Assembly: GCA_934573855.1 (NCBI GenBank)
Contig: CAKTMF010000001.1
Location: 62,001 to 126,000, forward strand
Length of the DNA: 64,000 nucleotides
Source: an uncultured Oscillospiraceae bacterium
GTDB taxonomy: Bacteria; Bacillota; Clostridia; Oscillospirales; Oscillospiraceae
Direction: 5' to 3'
In this document: piece after piece, positions 8,134 to 16,077 of the stretch
How the letters are laid out: each line of letters opens with the position of its first letter
How positions within the stretch are numbered: the first letter of the stretch is position 1
The notes under the pieces: generated by a model
Seen by the model: only the letters and a program-made list of their open reading frames with translations
Database searches by the model: none
Told to the model about the DNA's origin: nothing
Position numbers and translations under genes: made by a program

Positions 8134-10142
8134 TCCTCCGGGATAAGTGTGAGTATCTGCTTTATCGGCATGCACATCTGCTCGTCGGCTTCCTTCGCGC
8201 GGTGGTTCTCGAGTATCATCTCGGCGGTCTTTTTCATGGCGGGGAAGCCGCTGCGGGTGAGCTGGTTGGCGTAGATGATGACGTTCGCGCCGCGCGCCTT
8301 GAACTCGTCCTCATAGACGGAGTTGAAGGAGGTCGGGACGAGAACGATGGGCGTCACGCTGTCGACCGCGCGGAATTTCTCGATAAACTCGAATATCTCG
8401 GCCGGGTCCTTCTTACGGGAATGTATCATTATGGCGTCCGCTCCGGCGGCGGTATAGGCGTGGGCGCGCGTGAGGGCGTCATCCATGCCCTGCTCGAGTA
8501 TAAGGCTCTCAATGCGGGCGCAGATCATGAAATCCTTGGTCTTTTGTGCCTTCTTGCCTGCGGCTATCTTCGCGCAGAAATTCTCGATGGTGTCCTGGGT
8601 CTGCTTTACCTCGGTACCAAAGAGGGAGTTTTTCTTCAGACCAGTTTTGTCCTCAATAATGACCATGGAGACGCCCATACGCTCGAGACTGCGAACAGTG
8701 TAGACGAAATGCTCGGTCAGCCCGCCGGTGTCGCCGTCGAAGATGACAGGCTTGGTGGTGACCTCCATAATGTCGTCAATGGTGCGAAAGCGCGACGTCA
8801 TGTCCACAAGCTCGATATCGGGCTTGCCCTTGGCGGTGCTGTCGCAGAGGGAGCTTACCCACATGGCGTCGAACTGGTAGGTCTTGCCCTCCTGCAGGAC
8901 GGTGGTCTTCTCGACGATAAGGCCGGTAATGCCGCTGTGGGCCTCCATGGCGGTGACGCAGCCCTTCATCGCGAGGAGCTTTTTGAGCCGGCCGCGGCGC
9001 ATGTCGGGCATGGAGAGCTGGGCGCGGGAGAGCCTTTCCAGCTCGTCGTACTTCGCGTCGCGGGAGTAGGGGAACTCCACCAGCTCGCCGCCGTACTCGG
9101 CGAGGACGCTGACGACCTCGTCGCGGATGGGGCGCTGGAAGCCGTCGACCCAGTCATCGCCGTGGACGACATAGTCGGGCTTGAGACGGCGGAGGATGTC
9201 GGCATAGCTAAGCGTTTTCTGCTCGACAACGCGCTCGACGCCGCTGATGTTTTCGATGAGGGACTTGCGCTCCTCAAAGGGGATGAGCGGGAAGCGCTTG
9301 TAGCTCGCCACCGCCTCATCGGAGAGAACGCCGATGGTGAGACGGCCAAGCGTCTGGGCCTTTTTGATTATCGCCATATGGCCGCTGTGGAGCATGTCGG
9401 CGGAGAAACACATGTAGACGCTGCGCTCGGCGGTGCCGGCGAGCTGCCGCGACACGGCCTCCATATCCTCGGGGGTGTCTATCTCGGCGCAGAGCTTGTC
9501 CTTGTAGTCCATAGCATATACCTCACATTCGTCAGAAATAGTATTGAAAGCGTTCTCGGCGTAGCATTTGCGCTGTCCGCCGTCGCAGAACTCACATATC
9601 TTGTCGAGCCACATCAGCCAGTCGCGCCGGAGGAGCTTATAGAGCGGCTGGGCGGTGAGCGCGTCGTCGAAAAATTCAATGCCGACCTTCATGATCCGAC
9701 CGTCCTGCACCACGGCCTTGAAGTCCTTCTGCGGCAGGGGCAGAGTGGAGCTTACGGTCATGCAGCTCACCGGGCTTGCAAGCACGCGCCCGAGTACGCC
9801 CTGCTCGAAAACGAGGTCGCCGTGCATAAGCACGATGTCCTCGCTGCGCAGCAGCGGCTCGGCGCAGCGGATGGACTGGATGTAGTTCGTCTCGGCGTAG
9901 TCGGGGTTAAATACGAAGCTTATCTCCAGCGGCAGCTCGAGAGAGCGGCAGTAGTCGCGCAGAACGGAGTCGAAAAGCCCGGTGGTGATGACCGCCTCGC
10001 GTATCCCGCAGCGCGCGAGCAGCCGCAGCTGGCGGCTTAAAATGGTCTCGCCCGGCGCGATCTCCGTCATGCACTTTGGATGTTCGCTCGTGAGGACGCC
10101 CATGCGTCTGCCGACGCCGGAGTTGAGTATGAGAGCCTTCAT
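8130..10142 (-). CDS. pepM: Trifunctional NTP transferase - cytidylyltransferase - phosphoenolpyruvate mutase
   Basis: 670-residue fusion. Residues 1-235 form a LicC/RfbA-like nucleotidyltransferase ('NSGVGRRMG', then 'MHGDLVF' with the metal-binding Asp). Residues about 240-375 form a TagD-like cytidylyltransferase with the HxGH motif at 252-255 ('LHSGH') and 'VVHGDDW'. Residues about 385-670 form PEP mutase with 'DAMWVSSLCDSTAKGKPD' and the hallmark 'EDKTGLKKNS' at 497-506, which separates PepM from isocitrate lyase relatives. PepM makes phosphonopyruvate from PEP; the other domains probably attach a nucleotide to the finished phosphonate. Good ribosome binding site AAAGGAGA upstream. Confidence 0.92.
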   Translation of the reverse strand: MKALILNSGVGRRMGVLTSEHPKCMTEIAPGETILSRQLRLLARCGIREAVITTGLFDSVLRDYCRSLELPLEISFVFNPDYAETNYIQSIRCAEPLLRSEDIVLMHGDLVFEQGVLGRVLASPVSCMTVSSTLPLPQKDFKAVVQDGRIMKVGIEFFDDALTAQPLYKLLRRDWLMWLDKICEFCDGGQRKCYAENAFNTISDECEVYAMDYKDKLCAEIDTPEDMEAVSRQLAGTAERSVYMCFSADMLHSGHMAIIKKAQTLGRLTIGVLSDEAVASYKRFPLIPFEERKSLIENISGVERVVEQKTLSYADILRRLKPDYVVHGDDWVDGFQRPIRDEVVSVLAEYGGELVEFPYSRDAKYDELERLSRAQLSMPDMRRGRLKKLLAMKGCVTAMEAHSGITGLIVEKTTVLQEGKTYQFDAMWVSSLCDSTAKGKPDIELVDMTSRFRTIDDIMEVTTKPVIFDGDTGGLTEHFVYTVRSLERMGVSMVIIEDKTGLKKNSLFGTEVKQTQDTIENFCAKIAAGKKAQKTKDFMICARIESLILEQGMDDALTRAHAYTAAGADAIMIHSRKKDPAEIFEFIEKFRAVDSVTPIVLVPTSFNSVYEDEFKARGANVIIYANQLTRSGFPAMKKTAEMILENHRAKEADEQMCMPIKQILTLIPEE

Positions 10143-10157
10143 TTCAAATTCTCCTTT

Positions 10158-11075
10158 TTACAGCTGACAGCCGAGATAGCTGTCGTCAAGCTTTATGAGG
10201 TCGCCCATGGTGTCGACCTCCGAAACGTCCCCGGCGTAGCAGGAGCGCGCTTCGATCTGATAGCGGTTCCTGTCGGCGAAGAGCGCGTCGAACCAGTGAT
10301 GTTCACGGCCGCCCCGGCTCGTTATCATCTGCTCGAGGTCGCCGCGCAGCCTCTCGGAGTCGGCGGCGTTGAGGTAGGTGATGAATACGGCGCGGTAGCA
10401 TTTCTCCCCGCCGATACCGAAGGAGCGGATCTTCTGTGAGCTTACATGGAAGCACCAGTCGTCCGTCTCCGCCACCGGCACGCCGAAAAAGCAGGAGCCG
10501 TACTCATATTTGCGGATGATGGAGGGATTGTGGACGTACATGTCGGCGTCGCAGATGTAGCAGCGGTCGATCTTATCCTTCGCGGCGAAGAGGGAGGCGA
10601 TGTTCTGCGCCTGATTGTATATGGGGTTGTTCACAAAGCGCAGCATGGGGTACTTCTCTCCGAGGGGCGCGAAGGCCGCGGCCTTGTACCCAAGCACGAT
10701 GCTGATATCCTCTATGTCTGCGGCGAGGAGCGCGTCGATGAGCGTGTCCACAAGGCGCACGCCCTTGACGGTGACAAGAGGCTTCGGCACCTCGAGCGAG
10801 ACGGGGGCAAGCCTTTCGCTGAAGCCCGCGGCAAGGATTATCGCCCGCTTTACCCTGTAAGGCTCCAGAAGCTCCAGCCCAGCGGCCGTGATGCTCATGC
10901 TCCTGTCCAAAGCGGCAAGGATATAGCCCTCCTCAGTGAATTCACGGATGAGCTTGTTGACGGCGCCGACGGAGACGTCCAGCTCGTCGGCGAGCTGCTT
11001 TTGCGTGAGCTTTACTCCGCCCTCCTTTTCAAGCAGGACAAGAAGTTCAAAACCGGAACGGGATAGTTTCATCAT
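10158..11075 (-). CDS. Winged-helix domain fused to LicC-like nucleotidyltransferase
   Basis: 305-residue protein. Residues 1-70 look like a MarR-type winged helix ('LTQKQLADELDVSVGAVNKL'). Residues 77-305 form a nucleotidyltransferase of the LicC (CTP:phosphocholine cytidylyltransferase) type, with 'IILAAGFSERLAP', 'VPKPLVTVKG' and 'YICDADMYV' carrying the metal Asp. As first gene of the phosphonate operon it may activate the phosphonate or its acceptor, and the winged helix may sense or regulate. Choline-phosphate activation is the main alternative. The start is the first of two adjacent ATG codons; the ribosome binding site is weak. Confidence 0.8.
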   Translation of the reverse strand: MMKLSRSGFELLVLLEKEGGVKLTQKQLADELDVSVGAVNKLIREFTEEGYILAALDRSMSITAAGLELLEPYRVKRAIILAAGFSERLAPVSLEVPKPLVTVKGVRLVDTLIDALLAADIEDISIVLGYKAAAFAPLGEKYPMLRFVNNPIYNQAQNIASLFAAKDKIDRCYICDADMYVHNPSIIRKYEYGSCFFGVPVAETDDWCFHVSSQKIRSFGIGGEKCYRAVFITYLNAADSERLRGDLEQMITSRGGREHHWFDALFADRNRYQIEARSCYAGDVSEVDTMGDLIKLDDSYLGCQL

Positions 11076-11134
11076 TTGACCACCAAAAATTCAAAATGAA
11101 CAAATCAAGGAGTGAAAATGAATTCTATGCTTGA

Positions 11135-11162
11135 ATAATACCACAACCTGAAAATTTGTCAA
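11135..11162 (-). promoter_or_regulatory. Sigma-A type promoter of the phosphonate operon
   Basis: On the minus strand, TTGACA (11162-11157), a 16-base spacer and TATTAT (11140-11135) lie about 60 bases before the first start codon of the operon. Confidence 0.75.
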
Positions 11163-11176
11163 GTACAAAACATAAG

Positions 11177-11207
11177 AAAAACCGCCCTGCTGCAGCAGGG
11201 CGGTTTT
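11177..11207 (-). terminator. Intrinsic terminator after the P-type-ATPase-like gene
   Basis: Nine-base-pair GC stem CCGCCCTGC/GCAGGGCGG with loop TGCA; on the minus strand it is followed by TTTTTCTT. It separates the 924-residue gene from the phosphonate promoter. Confidence 0.85.
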
Positions 11208-11253
11208 CCGCATGGGGTGGGAGAAAGGAAAGTATGAAAGAAGTAGGAAGAGA

Positions 11254-14028
11254 TCAGGATCGCATGAAAACGCTCACGGCAATGACCGGGAGAGCGCATA
11301 TCACCATAAGCACCAGCAGGAACACCGTTCCCGCGCTGCCTGTAATGAGGAGCTTGAGAAACACCGTCAGCAGCGTGAGCGCCACACCTATCGCCGTCGC
11401 GATAAGGTTTATCCGCACGGCTATGTACATGCTCCTGCCGGTGTCGGCCATGTGAGTCAGAGGCGCGAGACCCTCGCGGCACACCACCGCGGCGACCTTG
11501 CTGTCCTCTGAGGGAGTGGCGTCGGAGATGGCGAAGCGCTCCACATAGGGCGGAAAATCGTAGCCGTCGGTAGCCACGTCAAAGGTGTTGTGCAGCATAT
11601 CCGGCGTGACGTTGAAGTCGCGTATGGCGAAGATCGGGTGACGGTTCGAGCGCATGAGGCTCGTCAGCGCATAGCGCACCTGCGGCTGCGCGGTGTACTT
11701 CATGTTGAAAATACCGTAGAGGACGCCGTTTATGGCCAGCAGCACGCTGCACTTATCGACAAGGCGGTAGGGGATACGGACGTTCATCAGACGCATTAGG
11801 TCTGTGCTGCCGCACAGCACGGTGTTCCCGTCGATCATACCCTTCATGCCGCCGCCGGAGAGATACTCGAAATCCTCCACCTGCCGCATGGTGTAGCCCT
11901 TGCGCTCCATAATGTCGGCAAAGCAGCTCGAAACGCTCGAGCCTGCCGCGGTGAGCATGGTGCCTGCGTAGGAGATGACCTTTTCCGAGGATTCGTCGGC
12001 GAATATGCGGATGTTTTCAAGCTCCACGCTGCCCTCTGGGAAGAGGTCGCGGTCGGTGACGATGAGGTTCTGGCTCGTGCCGACGTCGCACAGCCCTGAC
12101 CAGCCCGCAATGGCCGCGCCGCTGTCAAAAATGCGGTCGGAGCCGATAAAGTAGGGGAGGGCAAAGCTCAAAAGCGCGGCAAACGGGACCGCCGGAGCAA
12201 AGACTGCGGAGAAAATGTATACGATATCCACGCTGTGATCCTTCACGAGCGCGATTATCAGCGCGAAAAGCAGGGAGATAAGCACCACGAAGGGGCTGAT
12301 CTTAATGAACAGCGTCTCGTCGGGGGGCGCTTCCTCACAGCGGCGGACAAAGCCCTTATAGGACCTGACGGATTTGAGGAGCGTGACGTCGCCCTCGTTC
12401 ACGTCGGTCTCGCCGGTGACGGTGTATATGCGCTTTGCAATGGCCGGGACGCGGATGGCCTTGCGCATGCTGCGCGCGCTGAGCAGCGACGAAGCGAGAA
12501 GCCCCAGCAGCGACAGCGAAGAGAGAACGCACAGCGGGATATGGCGGCTGACCGCGGGGGACTCGGCCACGAGAACGGCGTCAAGGGACGTAACGATACA
12601 CGAGATAAGCACGAGCGCATCCGCGCCGAATCTCAGCCGGCTCATATTCATCACCGCGCCCGTAAGCACATCCAGCGCCAGCAGCATGATGTTGAGCTGG
12701 CACGCCAGCAGCATTACGGAGGCCACGCGGATATCCTTGAGCATGCCGGATACGGGCAGGCCGACCGACATCCACACCATTATGAACAGCAGCACCGCCG
12801 CTATACGGCAGCGAAGACGCAGAGAGTGGATAAAGGAGCCGTAGTATTTGGAGGCGGACTTTGCGCTGACCTCGGCGCCCAGATCCTCCTCGTCGTCCTC
12901 GGCGGTGGCGATGGCGGGAGCCTTTCCGGGCTTCGCGCTGCCGCGCAGGCGAAGGAGCAGGCCGCTCAGCTCGCCGCTGAGAAATTCCCTGAAGCTTGAG
13001 GGAAAGTCGCGGTCGTCCTCCTCGCGGTCCTCGTCGTAGTCGAGGTCGGAGGCGTAGCGGTCGTCCTCGCGATAGTCACGGAAGGAATCGACGTATGCGC
13101 TGTCTTCATCCTCGCTCCGTGCCTCGGCGGCGTTATCGCCGTCAGGTCCCGCTTCGGCGTCGTCATAGCGGGGGGCGTTACCGTATGCTCCGTCATGATC
13201 GGGAGCGTATGTATCATCTTCGGCGGAGTACGCCTGGGGGGGATATTCCTCCGGAGCATAGTCTCTTGTGCGCGCGGCGGAGGCGCGGCGGGTATAGCGC
13301 CGGTCCTCGTCGGCTATGCCGTTGTCCGGCTCCCTGTCCTCGAGCTTTGGGGCGGAGGCGCGCTTCTTGCGGCCAAAAAGACCGTGCTTCCGGTTCTTTT
13401 CCTCCACGAAATAATCGTCCTCGGGTTCGCCCTCTCCGGCGTAGTGAGAGGGGATGGCAAAGCCCTGATCGTTCTGGGAATATTCCGGGTCGGCGCTCAG
13501 GTCGACCTCGCTGCCGTTGTAGTACATCGAACGGCGGCGGTGCCTGCCGCCTAAATTAAAGCGGGGGTCTATCTCAACGCTCGCGTCACGCTCTGCGGCG
13601 GCCTCCTCCTCGGCGATGAGCCGGGCGTAGTCGTCCTCGTTGAGCTTGGCGAAGATACCCTTTGCCTCGGCCTCCATGTCGGAAACGCGGGAATGGGGCT
13701 CGGCGGGCGCGGCTTCCTCCGGCGTGTACTGAGGCTCGTAGGACGGAGTATAGGAGCCGCCGTCATAGGAATAGCTCTCACCGGAGGGAACGTACTCCGC
13801 GGCGTCGGAGACGCTTTCGGTAAGGCTGTTCAGGTAGCTCGCGATGTCCGTCAGGTCGCCAGTCTGCTCCCCCGTAAAGGATGAGAGCGAGACGTCGAGC
13901 GGCGCGGCCTCCTCGGCGGGGGCCTCATGGCTGTAGTCCTTATAATAATCATTCAATATATCGTCCAGCGTAATGCCGCCGAGCGAGAACTCAGACTTGA
14001 CGTAATCGTCCTGAGTCCAAGCACTCAT
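11254..14028 (-). CDS. Degenerate P-type-ATPase-like membrane protein with long acidic N-terminus
   Basis: 924 residues. About 1-395 is low-complexity, rich in Asp, Glu, Tyr, Ser and Arg, and probably disordered and cytoplasmic. From about 405 there are paired hydrophobic helices (405-460, 468-520, 575-630, 865-920). The segment 604-672 follows the outline of a P1-type ATPase core, but the CPC-like membrane motif is 'APAVPFAALLSFA' and the phosphorylation motif DKTGT is replaced by 'TDRDLFPEG' (Asp659 kept). A later 'GNTVLCGSTDL' resembles the nucleotide-binding domain and the usual GDGxND hinge is missing. It is probably a pseudo-enzyme. Function unknown; the family call is inference from this outline. 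Confidence 0.7.
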   Translation of the reverse strand: MSAWTQDDYVKSEFSLGGITLDDILNDYYKDYSHEAPAEEAAPLDVSLSSFTGEQTGDLTDIASYLNSLTESVSDAAEYVPSGESYSYDGGSYTPSYEPQYTPEEAAPAEPHSRVSDMEAEAKGIFAKLNEDDYARLIAEEEAAAERDASVEIDPRFNLGGRHRRRSMYYNGSEVDLSADPEYSQNDQGFAIPSHYAGEGEPEDDYFVEEKNRKHGLFGRKKRASAPKLEDREPDNGIADEDRRYTRRASAARTRDYAPEEYPPQAYSAEDDTYAPDHDGAYGNAPRYDDAEAGPDGDNAAEARSEDEDSAYVDSFRDYREDDRYASDLDYDEDREEDDRDFPSSFREFLSGELSGLLLRLRGSAKPGKAPAIATAEDDEEDLGAEVSAKSASKYYGSFIHSLRLRCRIAAVLLFIMVWMSVGLPVSGMLKDIRVASVMLLACQLNIMLLALDVLTGAVMNMSRLRFGADALVLISCIVTSLDAVLVAESPAVSRHIPLCVLSSLSLLGLLASSLLSARSMRKAIRVPAIAKRIYTVTGETDVNEGDVTLLKSVRSYKGFVRRCEEAPPDETLFIKISPFVVLISLLFALIIALVKDHSVDIVYIFSAVFAPAVPFAALLSFALPYFIGSDRIFDSGAAIAGWSGLCDVGTSQNLIVTDRDLFPEGSVELENIRIFADESSEKVISYAGTMLTAAGSSVSSCFADIMERKGYTMRQVEDFEYLSGGGMKGMIDGNTVLCGSTDLMRLMNVRIPYRLVDKCSVLLAINGVLYGIFNMKYTAQPQVRYALTSLMRSNRHPIFAIRDFNVTPDMLHNTFDVATDGYDFPPYVERFAISDATPSEDSKVAAVVCREGLAPLTHMADTGRSMYIAVRINLIATAIGVALTLLTVFLKLLITGSAGTVFLLVLMVICALPVIAVSVFMRS

Positions 14029-14076
14029 AGAATCATTCCCTTCGGAGCTGTAGAATAGATGACCGCGCTGCCGGTA

Positions 14077-14829
14077 TCACATACTGCGCTGACGCAGTAT
14101 CTCGTACATTGTGATGGCGGCGGCGTTGGAGGCATTGAGCGAGCTTACCTGCCCCTTCATGGGGAGACTGACGACGAAATCGCAGTTTTCCTTGACGAGT
14201 CGGCCCATCCCGTCGCCCTCTGAGCCGATGACCAGCGCGACTGCGCCGGAAAAATCTGTGTGCCAGAGGTCATTCTGCCCGTCGGCCGCGGTGCCGTACA
14301 CCCAAAGACCGCGGGATTTCAGCTCCTTTATCGCGGCCGGCAGGTTCGCGACGCGCGCGATGAGCATATGCTCCGCCGCGCCGGCGGAGGCCTTGTCGAC
14401 AATGGCGGTGAGTCCGGCGCTGCGGCGCTTGGGAATGATTATGCCGTGCGCCCCCGCACACTCAGCCGAACGGATTATCGCGCCGAGATTGTGTCCGTCG
14501 CTTATCTCGTCGCAGACGACGATAAAGGGCTTCTCGCTCCGCTCGTCCGCGAGCGCGAAGATGTCGTCGATAGAGCAGTATTCCCGGACGGCGGCGAGAG
14601 CGATGACGCCCTGATGCGCGTGGGTCTGGCTCATGAAGTCCAGCTTGCGCCGGTCGCACTCCACGACGACGATACCCTTTTCGCGCCCCTTGGAGGCGAT
14701 ATGCCCGAGCGTCTTGTCCACGTCGCCCTTAGCAATATATATCTTGTCTATCGCGCGGCCGGCACGCAAAGCCTCAATGACAGCGTTTCGACCCTCAATG
14801 ACATCGTTTTGCAACCGCTTTTCGTCCAT
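14077..14829 (-). CDS. rlmB: 23S rRNA (guanosine-2'-O-)-methyltransferase RlmB-type (SpoU/TrmH family)
   Basis: 250-residue SPOUT methyltransferase. The N-terminal substrate-binding domain starts with 'IEGRNAVIEAL'; the catalytic domain shows 'EISDGHNLGAIIRSAE' (motif 1), 'ALVIGSEGDGMGRL' (motif 2) and 'SLNASNAAAITMYEILRQ' (motif 3), forming the SAM knot. In E. coli RlmB methylates G2251 of 23S rRNA. ATG 14829 (MDEKRLQ) is chosen over the farther upstream start because the upstream part has no homology-like pattern. A 48-base gap separates it from the next minus gene, so the two may share a transcript. Confidence 0.9.
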   Translation of the reverse strand: MDEKRLQNDVIEGRNAVIEALRAGRAIDKIYIAKGDVDKTLGHIASKGREKGIVVVECDRRKLDFMSQTHAHQGVIALAAVREYCSIDDIFALADERSEKPFIVVCDEISDGHNLGAIIRSAECAGAHGIIIPKRRSAGLTAIVDKASAGAAEHMLIARVANLPAAIKELKSRGLWVYGTAADGQNDLWHTDFSGAVALVIGSEGDGMGRLVKENCDFVVSLPMKGQVSSLNASNAAAITMYEILRQRSM

Positions 14830-14858
14830 ATATAGCCTCAAATAATTAATTTGTCTAC

Positions 14859-14887
14859 ATAATACCACGAGATTATGTAAATTGAAA
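14859..14887 (-). promoter_or_regulatory. Probable promoter of rlmB
   Basis: On the minus strand TTTCAA (14887-14882), 17 bases, TATTAT (14864-14859), about 30 bases before the rlmB start. Confidence 0.5.
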
Positions 14888-15025
14888 GAGTTATTTTGCT
14901 TATGCGAGAAATTTTTTCAAATTTTTCATAGACTTTGTGCTAATATAAAGGTATAGTTATGCTAAAGTGCGGAGCGGGCGCGGCCCGCCGCCGCGCGCAG
15001 CACGTCATGTTTGGGAGAGTTTGCT

Positions 15026-15856
15026 ATGAAAGATCCGCGCAGCTTCGTCGAAAAATTCAGCTATGAGCATCCGAGATTCGGTATACCCGGTCTCATGAAA
15101 TATGTGGCGATCGCCAATATCGTTTTTTGGCTGGTCGGTATGGTGAACCCGGCGCTTGCGAACTATCTCGTTTTCTCGCCCTATCACATCCTCCACGGGC
15201 AGGTGTGGCGGCTCGTCACCTTCGCGCTCATGCCGGCGGGATCGGGCGTGCTGACGTTTATCGCGGTGTATTTTTACTACTGGATCGGCAGCACCCTTGA
15301 GCAGTATTGGGGGACGCCGCAGTTCAACATCTACTTTTTCAGCGGCATTATCCTCACCGTGCTTTACGGGTTCATCATCTATTTTGCGACCGGCATCAAC
15401 ATCGGAGTGACGGCGGAGTATGTGTATCTCTCGATGTTCTTCTCCTTTGCGGCGCTTTTCCCGGATATGCAGGTGCTGCTGTTCTTCATCATCCCGGTCA
15501 AGATGAAATGGCTCGCACTGGTGGACGCGATATTCTTTGTTCTGTCGGTGGTTACGAGTTCCTTCCCGGTGAATCTGCTGCCCGTCGTCGCGATACTGAA
15601 TTTCTTCATCTTCTGCGGGGGCGACCTCCTGCGCGCCATACCGCGCAGACCCAGCGCCAACACCGTCAACTTCCGCCGCGAGTCCCAGCGGATAAGACGC
15701 GAGCAGTCCGCCAAGCTGTACAATCACAAGTGCGCTGTCTGCGGCCGCACGGATACGGATCACCCGGAGCTGGAGTTCCGCTACTGCTCCCGCTGCGCGG
15801 GGTACCACTGCTTCTGTCAGGATCACATCAATAATCACATCCATTTTACGGAATGA
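15026..15856 (+). CDS. Rhomboid-like membrane protein without catalytic Ser, with C-terminal zinc ribbon
   Basis: 276 residues with about six helices (roughly 28-205) and rhomboid-fold marks 'GQVWRLVTFALMPAG' and 'TLEQYWGTPQFNIYF'. The GxSG serine of active rhomboid proteases is absent at the expected helix ('GINIGVTAEYVYL'), so it should not be a protease; derlin-type inactive rhomboids are a parallel. A basic stretch (205-230) leads to a cysteine-rich end with Cys236, 239, 254, 257, 262 and 264 plus His residues, likely a zinc-binding module. ATG 15026 follows GGGAGAG with a six-base gap. Function unknown. Confidence 0.7.
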   Translation: MKDPRSFVEKFSYEHPRFGIPGLMKYVAIANIVFWLVGMVNPALANYLVFSPYHILHGQVWRLVTFALMPAGSGVLTFIAVYFYYWIGSTLEQYWGTPQFNIYFFSGIILTVLYGFIIYFATGINIGVTAEYVYLSMFFSFAALFPDMQVLLFFIIPVKMKWLALVDAIFFVLSVVTSSFPVNLLPVVAILNFFIFCGGDLLRAIPRRPSANTVNFRRESQRIRREQSAKLYNHKCAVCGRTDTDHPELEFRYCSRCAGYHCFCQDHINNHIHFTE

Positions 15857-15857
15857 C

Positions 15858-15885
15858 TTGACAATCCGCGCCGTTCGTGTATAAT
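15858..15885 (+). promoter_or_regulatory. Sigma-A promoter of the SAM riboswitch-metK unit
   Basis: TTGACA at 15858-15863, a 16-base spacer and TATAAT at 15880-15885; transcription should start about 15 bases before the riboswitch. Confidence 0.85.
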
Positions 15886-15906
15886 ACGAAACGCAACTTA
15901 ATATGC

Positions 15907-16000
15907 CTTATCAAGAGTGACTGAGGGACCGGCCCTGTGAAGTCCGGCAACCTGCGAAAGCAAGGTGCCAAATCCGGCGGTATTATTATCGAAAGATGAG
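15907..16000 (+). promoter_or_regulatory. SAM-I (S-box) riboswitch
   Basis: The segment begins CTTATCAAGAGTGACTGAGG, continues with GGCAACCTGCGAAAGCAAGG and ends GAAAGATGAG. These are the conserved P1, J1/2, P2, P3 and P1' parts of the S-box aptamer. It binds S-adenosylmethionine and, together with the terminator just downstream, should switch off metK when SAM is plentiful. Confidence 0.95.
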
Positions 16001-16013
16001 GAAACGAATTTCC

Positions 16014-16042
16014 ACACACCGCCAGAGCGCGGTGTGTTTTTT
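16014..16042 (+). terminator. Riboswitch-controlled terminator
   Basis: Stem ACACACCGC/GCGGTGTGT with loop CAGAGC followed by five T, between the aptamer and metK. The usual S-box logic is that SAM binding frees this hairpin to form. Confidence 0.85.
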
Positions 16043-16077
16043 CGTTCCCCGGCAAGAAAAAGAAAGGAAAGAGAAAA

